A stretch of 64,000 bases of DNA, taken from Dipteronia dyeriana. Taxonomy: Eukaryota; Streptophyta; Magnoliopsida; Sapindales; Sapindaceae. Each line of letters begins with the position of its first letter. Within the stretch, counting starts at the first letter, position 1. The translations under genes were made by a program, and so were the position numbers. Positions 23,952 to 35,534 of the stretch are shown piece by piece. Location of the stretch: positions 42,296,706 to 42,360,705 of the forward strand of contig CM065299.1 in the NCBI GenBank assembly GCA_032871835.1. Direction: 5' to 3'. The notes beneath the pieces were generated by a model. That model was given only the letters and a program-made list of their open reading frames with translations, made no database searches and was not told where the DNA came from.

Positions 23952-25878
23952 TGTTCGGATTATGTTCGATAGCAAGAGTGTAATATTGTAATTAACAATC
24001 TTTTCATATGAATAAAGTGATTTCTAGTTTAACAAATCTTATAGCATTTATGGTTTCATTATTATAATTCTCAAAAGTAAATAATCATAAGGTCAAAAGA
24101 CTATGAGAAAAGAAGAATTGTTCATACATCTAGATATGTATGAGGTAGACACAATTATTTAGTTAGTCTTGAATAATATTCACAACTTAAGATAGAAGAT
24201 TGGGCACCTTTATCTTGTCAAAGTTGTAGATTCTTTTGCTAGCATTTGAGTGGGATCAAATGTGTTATGATGAGTCTAAGTATGGTGTCTTTGGGCAAAA
24301 GAATCTAGTGTACTAGGTGCATTGAATAAGATCAAAATAAAATACTTTATCTAGAACCGTCAATGGATAAAAGTTTTCATTTGAAGACAATCGGAGAGTC
24401 TATCCTAATCCTGAGATAAATGATGGACTTATAGTTGCAAATGTTATCATTTGAGCTATCAATGAGTACGATTATATAGCATAGTCTATCCTTGATAGTT
24501 TGGTGGTATTCATTTGTTAATCGATAGAGGACTTCATTTATAGATATGGACATCGTGGCTCCATTGAATGAGAGTAGAATACCATCATATGGATGTTTTG
24601 AGGTATTGGATATTAAATCTTAACGTTAAGTTTTCAATAGTGTCTATTGAAACATGGCTTCTGGACAAGTCAAAATTTCCAAGTTCAAAATGTGGTCATA
24701 TGAGTAAATATGGTAACTTGGAGAGCTATAGCCGATCTATGAGCTCTTGGCGATTACTGGTATTCTTCACGAGGATACACTTTCTCCAATAAGGTTGTCT
24801 AGGGTACGAATGAGTAACATCAACTTATTCTATCTTTATTTAAGAGTTCAATTTTAGTTCTTTAGTGGAATGAACTAAAATTAAATAGATCGGACCTAAG
24901 TGAATCATTTTTTGATTGTGATTAGGTTGTGTCTATTAAAGCTTAAATTTAGATAGCCCGCCAAGATCCCCAATCCACACGAACTTTCATGGATCACTTG
25001 ATATATTCTACCGGACCAATAGGGGTCCATCTAGAATTGTAATAAGGCATGTGAACTTGTTTCTTTTTGTAAGAATAGGTCTAGTTCACATTTGGACTTT
25101 TTATTTAGGTCCAATGGATTTAATAAAATGAGAAAAATAATATATGGCCTTTATACTAGGTATGGGCGGCAATGGCTATGGATAATAGCTTTAATATATT
25201 ATTTTTATTTTATTATTATTTAATTAAATGGAAATTAATTAATTTGTTTATTATTTAATTATTTAATTAAAAGTCAAAATCTTTTCCTATTAGGAGATGG
25301 TCTCCTAAAACTATACTATTGTTGGTAGTATAGTTAATGTTAAAGACTATATTTGATAAGTAGATAAATAAAAGGAGTTATTTATCTAATCGAATTAGGA
25401 AGAATTTAATATGGTTACAAACACACTATTGAGTAGGATTAGGAGTCTTGGTGTAGGAAAGAATTCTTTTTGGAAAATGATTCTTGGTCGCCAAGTAAAA
25501 CTACTTAATGGTAGAATTCTTATTTGAAAAGGATTCATAAGCATCAAGTTAATCTACCTAAGGATAGGATTCTTGTCCATCAAGTGATCTATATTAGGAG
25601 AGATTAAACACTCCTAATCTGCTTCAAACAAGGGAATTTCGTTCATCACATGTATAATATAGGATAGGATAGATTTCCTTCTAGATAAGGGTTCTAACTA
25701 CCAAATAAATCCACCTAAGGAAAGTATTCTTGCCAACCAAGTAAATCCTTCTTAGGAAAGGATTTATGAACCTATATATATGTGGATGATAAATTCAACC
25801 AGCCCTAAGGCAATTACAGGTAATTTCGGCCAAGTTTTATTTGAGAAAGGAAAAGTTTCTAAACCGTTTTTTCCCTAC
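23952..25878 (+). repeat. Right-hand LTR of the copia array, internally deleted
   Basis: It begins TGTTCGGATTATGTTCGATA and ends TTTTTCCCTACA. It is about 1927 bp, some 530 bp shorter than its relatives. The missing part lies just before the end, between the TTTCGGCCAAG segment (about 25827) and TTTCTAAACCG (about 25855). It is followed directly by the target duplication and G1 RT sequence. Confidence 0.84.
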
Positions 25879-26721
25879 ATCAAGATCATCTTCGCCGAAC
25901 CTTTCCGATTCTAAGATAGAACCAAATGAGGTTGAACCCTACCAAATGTGTATTCGGGGTAACAGCGGGAAAATTCCATGGGATTATGGTTTACGAGAGA
26001 GGTATTGGATAAGATCCGAGCTATACTGAACCTAGAATCTCCTACCTCAGTCAAAAAAGTACAGGTGTTAACTGGTCGAGTGGCAGCGCTCAATCATTAC
26101 ATCTCACGGTCGACTGACAAGTGCCTTCCCTTTTTCAAGGTGATCAAATAGGGAATGAATATAAAGTGGGACCAGAACAGCGAGCAGGCTTTCCAAACTT
26201 TGAAGAAATATTTGGCCATCCCACCGATGCTGGTCAAGCCAGTTCCTGAAGTGGCTACAAATTTACCTAGTTGTGTCTGAAATGGCGGCTAGTGAAGCTT
26301 TAGTCAAATATTGTAGAGACGGGGTTCAACAACCGGTTTGCTAAGTGTGCCATGTGTTATCCGAGCCCGAAAAGAATTACGTCCTCCTAGAGAAGCTCGC
26401 ATTCGCCTTGGTGACCTCGACAAGAAGGCTCTGCTCATAATTCTAAGCTCATGCAGTAAATGTTCTGAAAGACCAATCACTCCGACAAATTTTGCAGAGA
26501 CTAGATGTGTCAAGAAAGTTAGTTATTTGGGCCCTTGAATTCACCCAGTTTGATAAAAAATACAAGACAAGGAAGACCATCAAAGCCAAGGCGCAAGCAG
26601 ATTTTATGGCTGAATTCTCAGCTTTCCCCAATCCTAATACTTTAATTGAGCTGGAACCAGTTCCTAAAATGATCCAAAAATGGAAAACTGGCCAGATAAC
26701 TACAATCCTTGGATCCTCTGC
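25879..26721 (+). pseudogene. G1 RT end and start of RNase H
   Basis: The sequence resumes G1 pol right after the copia array. Readable blocks include NQMRLNPTKCVFGV-like residues (shifted by small indels), the TGRVAALNHYISRSTDKC segment at about 26069-26123, and the FFKVIK and ALEFTQFDKKYKTR segments. These are the RT thumb, connection and RNase H onset of plant gypsy pol. Frameshifts and stops are frequent. The block is cut at 26721 by the copia solo LTR and continues at 29202. Confidence 0.75.
26717..26721 (+). repeat. Target site duplication, left of solo LTR (TCTGC)
   Basis: TCTGC immediately precedes the LTR, and the same five bases follow it at 29202-29206. The match is exact, as expected for copia integration. 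Confidence 0.85.
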
Positions 26722-29201
26722 TGTTAGGATTATGCTCGATAGCACGAGTGTAATATTGTAATTAACAATCTTTTCATATGAATAAAGTGATTTCTAGTTT
26801 AACAAATCTTATAGCATTTATAGTTTAATTATTATAATTGTCAAAAGTAAATAATCATAAGGTCAAAAGACTATGAGAAAAGAAGAATTGTTCATACATC
26901 TAGATATGTATGAGGTAGACACAATTCTTTAGTTAGTCTTGAATAATATTCACAACTTAAGATAGAAGGTTGGGCGCCTTTATCTTGTCAAAGTTGTAGA
27001 TTCTTTTGCTAACATTTGAGTGGGATCAAATGTGTTATGATGAGTCTAAAATCAACAAAGTGTGGTGTCTTTGGGCAAAAGAATCTAGTTTAATGGGTGC
27101 ATCGAATAGGATCAAAATGAAATACTTTTTCTAGAACAATCAATGAATAAAAGTTTTCATTTGAAGACAATAGGGGGAGTCTATCTTAATCCTAAGATAA
27201 ATGATGGACTTATGGTTGCAAATGTTATCATTTGAGCTATCAATGAGTACGATTATATAGCATAGTCTATCCTCGATAGTTTGGTAGTATTCATTTGTTA
27301 ATCGATAGAGGACTTCATTTATAGATATGGACATCGTGGCTCCATTTATTGAATGAGAGTAGAATACCATCATATGGATGTTTTGAGGCATTGGATATTA
27401 AATCTTAACATTAAGTTTTCAATAGTATCTATTGAAACATGGCTTCTGGATAAGTCAAAATATCCATGTTCAAAATGTGGTCATATGAGTAAATATGGTA
27501 ACTTTGAGAGCTATAGGCGGTCTATGAGCTCTTGGCGATTACTGGTATTCTTTACGAGGATACACTTTCTCCAATAAGGTTGTCTAGGGTACGAATGAGT
27601 AACATCAACTTATTCTAACTTTATTTATGAGTTCAATTTTAGTTCTTTAGTGGGATGAACTAAAATTAAATAGATTGGACCTAAGTGAATCATTTGTTGA
27701 TTGTGATTGGGTTGTGTTTATTGGAGCCTAAATTTAGATTGCCTGCCAAGATCCCCAATCCACACGAACTTGCATGGATCACTTAATATATTCTACCGGA
27801 CCAATAGGAGTCCATCTAGAATTGTAATAACGCATGTGAACTTGTTTCTTTTTGTAAGAATAGGTCTAGTTCACATGTGGACTTTTTATTAAGGTCCAAT
27901 GGATTTAATAAAATGAGAAAAATAATATATGGCCTTTATACTAGGTATGGGAGGCAAAGGCTATGGTGAATAGCTTTAATATATTATTTTTATTTTATTA
28001 TTATTTAATTAAATGGAAATTAATTAATTTGTTGATTAATTAATTATTTAATTAAAAGTCAACATCTTTTCGAATTAGGAGATGGTCTCCTAAAACTATA
28101 CTATTGTTGGTAGTATAGTTAATGTTAAAGACTATATTTGATAAGTAGATAAATAAAAGGAGTTATTTATCTAATCAAATTAGGAAGTCTTTAATATGGT
28201 TACAAACACACTATTGAGTAGGATTAGGAATCTTGGTGTAGGAAAGAATTCTTTTTGGAAAAGGATTATTGGTCACCAAGTAAAACTACTTAGTGGTAGA
28301 ATTCTTATTTGAAAAGGATTTATAAGCACCAAATTAATCTACCTAAGGATAGGATTCTTGTCCATCAAATAATCTTTCTTAGGAAAGATTAAACACTCCT
28401 AATCTACTTCAAACAAGGGAAATTCGGCCAACACAATACATAGTTAAAGGAGTAGTTTGTTTTCTTCTAAGATAAGGATTCTAACTACCAAATAAATCCA
28501 CCTAAGGAAAGGATTCTTGCCAACCAAGTGAATCCTTCTTAGGAAAGGATTTATGAACCTATATGTTTGTGGATGATGAATTCGGCCAGCCTTAAGGAAT
28601 TAGAGAGGAATTTCGGCCAAGCCATATATTTTCTTAGTGAAGAATTCGACTATCATAGAATTTTGAGGGAGAAAAATCTGATTTTACTGTAGACAAAATT
28701 CAATCTTCTTTAAGCAATAGTGTGAATTCGGCCAAGTAGAGAAAACAGGGAACATTTTTGTATTCGATAGTGTACTAATATCCTTTACATCAAAAGGGTT
28801 TTGTGTACAACATCGAATCAAGGTTCACGCGAGTTACAATCAAATTGATTGATAATTCACAAGTGACAAGACGTTCTTGGATATTTTCTCTTGGAGGATA
28901 TTTGTAACTAACAAAGAAAATATATTTGCTTTGTCTCCATCCCCAGGAATACAATTTAAAGAAAGGGATCCCACACTCTTAGGTGATTCACGTTCGTGAT
29001 TGGATTGGAAGATCTTGCGAAATTGATTCAGCGCTTGTTCAATCGTCACGCGAAAAAGGTACGATACTTTTATATACATCAATTAATCTAGCGTTAAGGT
29101 TCTCGTTGCATAAAAGGGAAAAATTTTATTTATACGCAAACCCTAATTTCGTTTTTTCTCATGCTTCTGTTGCTTTTTTTTTAAACCGTTTTTTCCCTAC
29201 A
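26722..29201 (+). mobile_element. Copia solo LTR (same family as C0, C1 and C2)
   Basis: A complete 2480-bp LTR (TGTTAGGATTATGCTCGATA to TTTTTCCCTACA) has no internal region on either side. Both flanks are G1 pol, joined in frame once a single TCTGC is kept. The exact target duplication shows that a full element inserted here and was then reduced to one LTR by LTR-LTR recombination. It is the longest copy of this LTR in the window. Confidence 0.92.
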
Positions 29202-29640
29202 TCTGCACTGATGAAGCATCTAGAAAAGTAGGGGGAGATGGCATCGTCTTGACAGACCTAGAAAAAGTAGAATGCTGCCACAGCTTCAGGTTCGAGTTCA
29301 AGGCTACAAACAATGAAGCGGAGTATGAAGCCCTCATAGCAGAAATAAGGATAGACATTGAGCTCTGGGCTGACTACCTACATGTCAAAAGTGACTCTCA
29401 ACTCGTTGTTAACCAGATCACCGGTTTGTGCCAGGTGAAAAGTGACAACATGATAGCTTACCTCATGTTGGTCCAACAACTTAAAGCCCTGATTTAGAGG
29501 GTTCAAGATTGAATAGATCCCTTGTTTGAAGAATCATCGAGCAGATACACTTGCCAAGATAGCTGCTAATGGGGGGCAAACTATACAAAGAAGTTCCCTG
29601 GTGATCTCTCAATAAAAAAAACACTAGGCAAAAAGGTCAA
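29202..29640 (+). pseudogene. G1 RNase H
   Basis: RNase H removes RNA from the RNA-DNA hybrid. The readable block at 29249-29497 has GGDGIVLTDLEK, the KATNNEAEYEAL motif with its catalytic glutamate, and a SDSQLVVNQI block carrying a catalytic aspartate. The DGAS motif at the N-terminus is altered to TDEASRK. A stop follows QQLKALI. This matches RNase H of G2 at 31840-32215 at the family level. Confidence 0.75.
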
Positions 29641-30905
29641 ACCAGTTGATCACCTCCCCTTGTTAGTTTGACCCAATAGCTGCCTATCTCCAGGTGTGAA
29701 AGCTTCCAGAGAATCCAGAGCAAGCTCGGAAGATTAGAAGGACTTCTGTCCAATATTGCCTAATTAACGTGTACCTCTACCGTAGGGGAAAGTCCCTCTC
29801 ACTACTCTATTGCTTGCATTTGGACGATGCTGGTTGGGCACTAAAAAAAATCCACTTAGGTGAATGCAGGAACCATGTCAGATGAGAAGCATTAGCATAT
29901 CAGGTGCTCTGTATGGGTTACTATTGGCCGACCATACAACAGGATGCAAAAAAATTTGTACAAACATGTGGCCCCTGTAAAAAGACCTCAAACGTGAACC
30001 ATCTACCTTTAGAATGCATATCTTCAATCTGATCACCATACTTATTTGCTATCTGGGGAGTTTATTTGACTGAGCCTCTCCTTATTGCTCCAGGTCAAGC
30101 TAAAAACGCTATTGTTGCGATTGACAACTTCACTCAGTGAGTGGAAGCAGGACCACTATCCCAAATCATGGAAGAGAACACCACCAGGTTTATCAAGATT
30201 AACGTGGTGTGTAGGTTCGGTACCCCGATCATCATCGTCACTGACCTCGGTAAGCAGTTTGATAATGCTCAATTCAGGGATTTCTATGAAGACTTGGGAA
30301 TCGACCTCCGCTTTACCTCGGTAGCTCACCCATAAACCAATGGTCTGGTGGAGGCTACTAGTAAGACAATTGAAAAGCTCTTGAAGAAGAATCTCTAGAA
30401 GAAAAAGGGCAAGTGGACAGAAGAGCTGCCCGAGGTACTTTTGGCTTATCAGACCACCAAAAGAACTGTGACAAGGGAAACGCCCAACTCCTTAGCATTT
30501 GGGGTGGAGGCAGTCCTGCCTATCGAGCATAAACTAATCTCATTCAAGGTCTAGTACTTCAAGCTAGGAAATAATGAGGCTAAGCTCAGGGCCAAACTGG
30601 ACCTCCTAGAGGAAAAGCAAGATAGAGTTGTAGAATGAGAAACAGTTTGCCAAAGCCAGATTGTGAGGTACTTTAACAAAAAAGTAAAGACCTAGAGTTT
30701 CAAAGAAGGGGACTTAGTACTCCAGAAGGTGACTTAGAAAACCAGGGTCAAATCAGATGGGGTACTAGGACCAAATTGGTAAGCCCTTAATTGATAATGG
30801 TAGTGGTCCGAAGTGGGGCTTACAAGTTCAAAGTCATGGATGGACAGCCTATCGACCATACATGGAATGTTGATCATTTGAAGAGGTTGTACCCTTAGGC
30901 AAGAG
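29640..30905 (+). pseudogene. G1 integrase
   Basis: The HHCC finger is partly readable at 29850-30000 (HLGECRNH, GYYWPTIQQDAKKFV, CGPCKK). The catalytic core spans about 30080-30400: VAIDNFTQ, VTDLGKQFDNAQF with the second catalytic aspartate, and a NGLVEATSKTIEKLL block with the glutamate. A C-terminal part (FKEGDLVLQKVT) follows at about 30699-30734. Stops interrupt it at about 30030, 30139, 30334, 30398 and later. Order RT-RNase H-integrase is that of Ty3/gypsy. Confidence 0.78.
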
Positions 30906-31790
30906 ACTCCGAGCAGATCGGCTTCACCTAAATATCAGCATTAGTAGTCCTAAATCATTTATGTACTCTTAGTTTGATCATAAATAAAATCTCCAGTTCA
31001 TTTCTCCATCTCAAGTTGTGTTTTCTATTTCACTAAGAGGAATTTCACCACGATCGTCGTGAACCAAGGATGGCTAGATAGCATTCTTGATGCCTTGGCC
31101 GTGTACCACCCCCCGTCAAGAAGAGTCTAAATGTAAGAGCATAGTTGCCAACCAGATCTCGAGACCGGGATAGCTAGATAGAATTCACGATGCCTTTGGT
31201 TGGGTGACCCCACACCCCCCCTCCCCTGGGAAGGATTTGAGCATAAAAGCATAGTTACCAGCCAGATCACAAGATCGGGAGTACTGACTGGAACCCTTGA
31301 GGCCTTGGTCGGGCTATCACCCCCAAGAAGGATCTAAACATAGGTGAATAGTTACCTGCTAGATCAAAATCACAATAGCATGATACCTCCCTAATACACG
31401 GACAAAGATACCAGGATTAATAAAACACAACTGCCAATTCTGCCAAGTACCAAATTCCAATAGAATGGATTAATGGTATGTCAATTATCCTAGAGAAGAT
31501 AATTGACCTTGAAAAAGATCCCTCTGGGATCCCCTTGGCTAAGTGTCACGGTTACCTGATGCAAGTCATTTATCATTATAATCTATTCTCCATGTATATT
31601 TTTCACTTCTTATGTTGTCAGGTTTCAATTGCACAGATATGAATTGTGGACTTGACTAAAAAGCAACTAGCACCTTAATCGGGGTACCAGTAGAGTCGTG
31701 GGGTATCAAGCCTAGGAAAGCTCTCTGATATACGCACACTTACCATATGTAATATCTCTAAAGTCAGGGTATAGAAGCATTAGGATCAAT
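30906..31790 (+). other. G1 3' untranslated region with tandem repeats
   Basis: No coding sequence is seen. About three diverged copies of a 98-112 bp unit lie at about 31065-31370, each with a GGxTAGCTAGATAG-like start, a GATGCCTTGG-like block and a GCATAGTTACCA-like end. Plant Tat-like elements often have such arrays after integrase. The boundary with G2 lies somewhere between about 31400 and 31850 and could not be fixed. Confidence 0.6.
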
Positions 31791-32215
31791 GCCCAGAACC
31801 TTGCTTAAATCCTACGGGATCATCTATGTGCCAATATTAGCAAGAATACTCTTGGATAAGAGTTTCCCATGGAAATTGTATGTTGATGGCTCTTCAAATA
31901 CGCATGGCAGCGGGGCAGGGATCGTAGTTCGCACCCCAGAAGGAGATGATGTTGAATGTGCCATGAGATTTGATTTCAAAGCAACCAATAATCAAGCCAA
32001 GTACGAGGCATTGTTAGCTGGACTCAGAGTCTGCATAGCTCTCGAGGCAGATGAAGTTGAGATATTCAGTGGTTCACAGATAGTTGTCAACCAGGTTATT
32101 GACGAGTACTTGGCCAAAGATAAAGGTATGATAGCCTACCGTGACATCGCGAAACAACTCCTCCACAAATTTAAAGAATTCAGGATCGCTCAGATCCAGG
32201 GAAGAAAATGAAAAG
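31789..32215 (+). pseudogene. G2 RNase H
   Basis: The frame reads through the RNase H core: WKLYVDGSSNTHGSGAG (first catalytic aspartate, about 31873-31923), KATNNQAKYEALLAG (glutamate) and FSGSQIVVNQV, where the usual SDS aspartate is replaced by glycine. That substitution would impair catalysis. A frameshift near 32200 follows, and reading continues at 32205-32536 in another frame (EENEKADALPKLAS). Confidence 0.82.
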
Positions 32216-33567
32216 GCTGACGCATTGCCTAAATTAGCGTCAGCAACAACCACAATCAGACCAAAGACCATTCCGGTTGCACAACTCCTTAAACCGATTA
32301 CAGATGAACCTAAGCATTTAGAAATTTTAGAAAACCGAACACCGCAAGACGGTTCGATGGTCCAGCTGAGAAGGTTCCTGGAAGAAGGCATGCTCCCGGA
32401 AGATCCGGTACTAGCAAAGCGCATCAGGTATCGATCGGCTAGGTATACCATGATCGGAGGAGAATTATACAGAAGGGGGTTTTCCCGAGCTATCCAGAGA
32501 TGTGTATCGGAAGAAGATGCACATCAATTTTTTTAAGAGATCCACAGAGGAGTTTGCGGAAGCCACACTGGGGTAGAAGTGTGGCGCATAAGGTACTCAG
32601 GCAAGGCTATTACTGGCCTACGCTTTTCTCAAATGCACAACAATGGTCGAAAAGTTGCAATACCTATCAAAGGATTGCTAACGATATCCGACAGCCCCTA
32701 AAAAAGCTAAGAAACCTCACCGCCCCATGGCCATTCGCCATGTGGGGCCATGTGGGGCCTATGCCAGCTGGGACAGGGGGTGAAGCAAAGCACGCCATAG
32801 TCGCTGTCGATTATTTCATAAAATGGGCAGAAGCTGAAGCGCTGGTGTGTATCACAGATGCTAACACCGTAAATTTTGTAAAGAAAAACATACTTTATAG
32901 GTTTTGAGTTCCGGACACTATAATCACTGACAATGGCACCCAGTTTGATAACCTAAAGTTCAGACAGTTGTGCGAGAAGTACCAGATTGCTAATTACTAT
33001 GCCACACCAGCCCACCCTCAAACAAATAGGCAGGTAGAAGCAGTAAATAAAATTATCAAGCACACCATCAAAGCAAAGCTGGATGCCAAAAAAGGAAGCT
33101 GAATTGAAAAGCTTCTTGAAGTATTATGGGCATACCGGACGACAGCGAGGACTTTAATAGGAGAGACTCCGTACACTTTAGCATTTGGAACAGAAGCTGT
33201 TATCCCCATAGAAACATCGTATGCGTCACCACGGGTCAGGCTATAAGAAGAAGAACAGAATGTTGATATGCTACTACAAAGTTTGGATGAGCTAGAAGAA
33301 AAAAGGGAAAAGTCCCGAATAAGAAATACAGCATATCAACATAGAGTGGCTCGCCACTACAACTCTCGTGTTCGGATCAGAAAATTCCAGCTAGGAGACC
33401 TGGTGCTCAGGAAGGTGTCATTGAACACAAAAAATAAAGCCGTAGGATCCCTGGCTGATAATTAGGAAGGACCATACAAGATCGAGGGGATAGCTGGCCA
33501 TGGAGCTTATTGGATTGCTCGACCCAATGGAGGGTTTTACCCCTACCATTCAATGCCCAATATCTGA
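32216..33567 (+). pseudogene. G2 integrase
   Basis: HHCC finger: IHRGVCGSHTG (about 32539), then a frameshift near 32570, then GYYWPTLFSNAQQW and CNTYQRIAND. Catalytic core: VAVDYFIKWAEAEA, IITDNGTQFD at about 32921-32950 (second catalytic aspartate), and HPQTNRQVEAVNKIIK (glutamate). C-terminal part: RNTAYQHRVARHYNSRV and FQLGDLVLRKV at 33388-33420, and a NGGFYPYHSMPNI end. Stops at about 32534, 32906, 33100, 33244 and 33463 kill the gene. G3 has the same integrase at 60478-60985 on the other strand. Confidence 0.83.
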
Positions 33568-34114
33568 AGATTTTCTATCCTTAAAATATATATATATGTT
33601 TTTTTTTAGTCAGGATAATATTAGTCAGGATAAATATTACTGTGGAATTTAAATCTTGGTTGATTTTTTGCTGTAATAAATAAAATCACTCGGAGTTTCC
33701 AAAAGGAAGCATATGATAATAAGAACATATGGAAGAAGAGCATGATAATAACATGCAAATAGAATTCTCGAGACCATCAATTCCCGAATGGGTGGAGAAG
33801 CTCGTAGGAGCATGCCGGTCAAAATGACCTTCGTAAAAAGGCAAACCCGATGCACCAGACTCTGGAAAAATGATCGGGACGCTATCGGAAGAAATTCCGG
33901 TGAAATGCATAGCTGTGTTGAAGCAATTTATTTTTTTAAAAAAAGCTCAATGATTCGGTAAACGGGCGTATAAAAACTGGGGAGACGTCATTGGTATTGC
34001 GCAAGGACTCGAACGTATGATCATGGTGAGCCTTGATGTAATGTTCGGGTAGCAACCGGGTATGAAACGCAAGTGTAAACTTGCCTGTTTCAAGATTACT
34101 CGGTTAATAATAAA
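33568..34114 (+). other. G2 3' region, no gene
   Basis: Non-coding stretch between the integrase stop and the repeat array. It holds a short TA run near 33588 and no recognisable motif. Small open frames here overlap each other on the minus strand and have no family resemblance. Confidence 0.5.
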
Positions 34115-34505
34115 GAGCCAGTTTAATAAGATACTTGGCAATTGAAGTCATTCGGGTAACAATTGATTTAATAAGATACTCGGTTAAGTTACCCGAACAT
34201 CGAAGAAGCCAGTTTAATAAGATACTTGGCAATTGAAGTCATTCGGGTAACAACCAGTTTAATAAGATACTCGGTTAAGTTACCCGAACATCGAAGAAGC
34301 CAGTTTAATAAGATACTTGGCAATTGAAGTCATTCGGGTAACAACCGGTTTAATAAGACACTCGGTTAAGTTACCTGAACCTCGAAGAAGCCAGTTTAAT
34401 AAGACACTTAACAATTGAAGTCATTCGGGTAATAACCGGTTTAATAAGATACTCGGTTAAGTTACCCCAACATCAGCCAGTTTAATACAGCACTCGGCAA
34501 CAATC
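34115..34505 (+). repeat. Tandem repeat array, about 91-bp unit, over four copies
   Basis: Units begin at GCCAGTTTAATAAGATACTT near 34117, 34208, 34299 and 34390, with a partial one near 34476. Each unit has two half-repeats that both start GTTTAATAAGATACT and then diverge (GGCAATTGAAGTCATTCGG against CGGTTAAGTTACCCGAA). The copies are close in sequence. Such arrays are known in the 3' region of plant Tat-like gypsy elements. Spacing and unit size exclude CRISPR. Confidence 0.85.
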
Positions 34506-35469
34506 AGCAATAAACAGATCAAGACCATTAAATTCAAAATAAAATAAAATTTTATTGCTTCTAAAAGAATGGTTACAGATCAAAGAGTGGTTCTTTACAA
34601 GTAAAAAATAAATCAGAATTTTCTAGTTCTACAAAATTAAGGTTGCGAGGATTTCGAGCCTTTGCCAATACTCGGATCTGGCACCATCTCGTACTCACGA
34701 AGCAGGCTCTCATTAGACGGCCAAGCGATATTGTCGACAATATCATCCCTCCACTGGTTGTAATCTTCACCCGGGACTGGCCAGACATCTTGGACTACAC
34801 CCTCAACCGACTCTTGACTTGCATAAAAGGTCGAGAGAGAATGCTTGAACGAAATCTATAAATGCATGGGATGAGGCTCTTTGCCTTGACTTCGGCAGTA
34901 AACTCTCCACTCCTTCATCTGAGTCCGAAGAGACTCCAAGGACCGGTCCACGTGATGTTTCATTGACAGCTCCCAATTAGCTCAGGCCTTCTAAGTGGCC
35001 CTATTCTTAATTCAGAAGAACTCGCAGGCCGAAACTAGCCCGCGCTGAAATTCCCAAAAAAGTAGGGCATCGTAAGCAGGGGATCTTTTAAAACTATCCA
35101 CCCCTTGGACTTCAAGTTTCAACCTGGCCTCTCGGGATAGGGATTCAACTGTCAGCACTTAGCGCTCCAGATCTTCGATTTTTTGGTCAAACGCCGACCT
35201 CGACTGCTCCACCTCCTGCTCGGCCTTAAGCATGGATTCTTCAGCAAAAGATAGAAGATTTCGAAGTGATGCAACCTTTTCCTCTGCCAAAGATGCCTTC
35301 TCCTCCGCTTCAACTTGCTTCGCCAGACAATGGTCGGTGAATATCTGTACAGAACCGATTCAGCTCGAACACGACCTTCCTCACTCGCCTTCAACTGAGC
35401 CTCCAGACGCCTTATTCGATCAGCATGATATTGCAGCGTCTGAACTAACTCAGCAAATCCGGCCACCAT

Positions 35470-35534
35470 CTGCGAAGAGGTAAATTCAGAAATCTGACAG
35501 AAGTAAAAAAATAGAGGAGTCGGATTTAACTTAC
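35470..35534 (-). other. Predicted intron 2 of the G2 antisense ORF
   Basis: On the minus strand the sequence goes from TAT|GTAAGTTAAATCC to TTCGCAG|ATGG, 65 bp with a pyrimidine-rich 3' half. Removing it joins two parts of the antisense ORF. It is short for a plant intron, so moderate confidence. Confidence 0.45.

Larger units (their letters stand above)
11973..25878 (+). mobile_element. Tandem copia array C1-C2 (three LTRs, two internal regions)
   Basis: The array reads: LTR remnant, internal C1, full LTR, internal C2, shortened LTR. The middle LTR serves as 3' LTR of C1 and 5' LTR of C2. Near-matching 5-bp flanks (TCAGG/TCAAG) surround the whole array, not each element. This is the structure expected from unequal recombination between the LTRs of one inserted copia element. 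Both internal regions carry the same gag deletion, supporting a common origin. Neither unit can be autonomous. Confidence 0.8.

Noticed and set aside
34115..34505. Regular repeats that might suggest a CRISPR array
   Set aside because: The units are contiguous 91-bp tandem repeats without unique spacers, in a plant retrotransposon.
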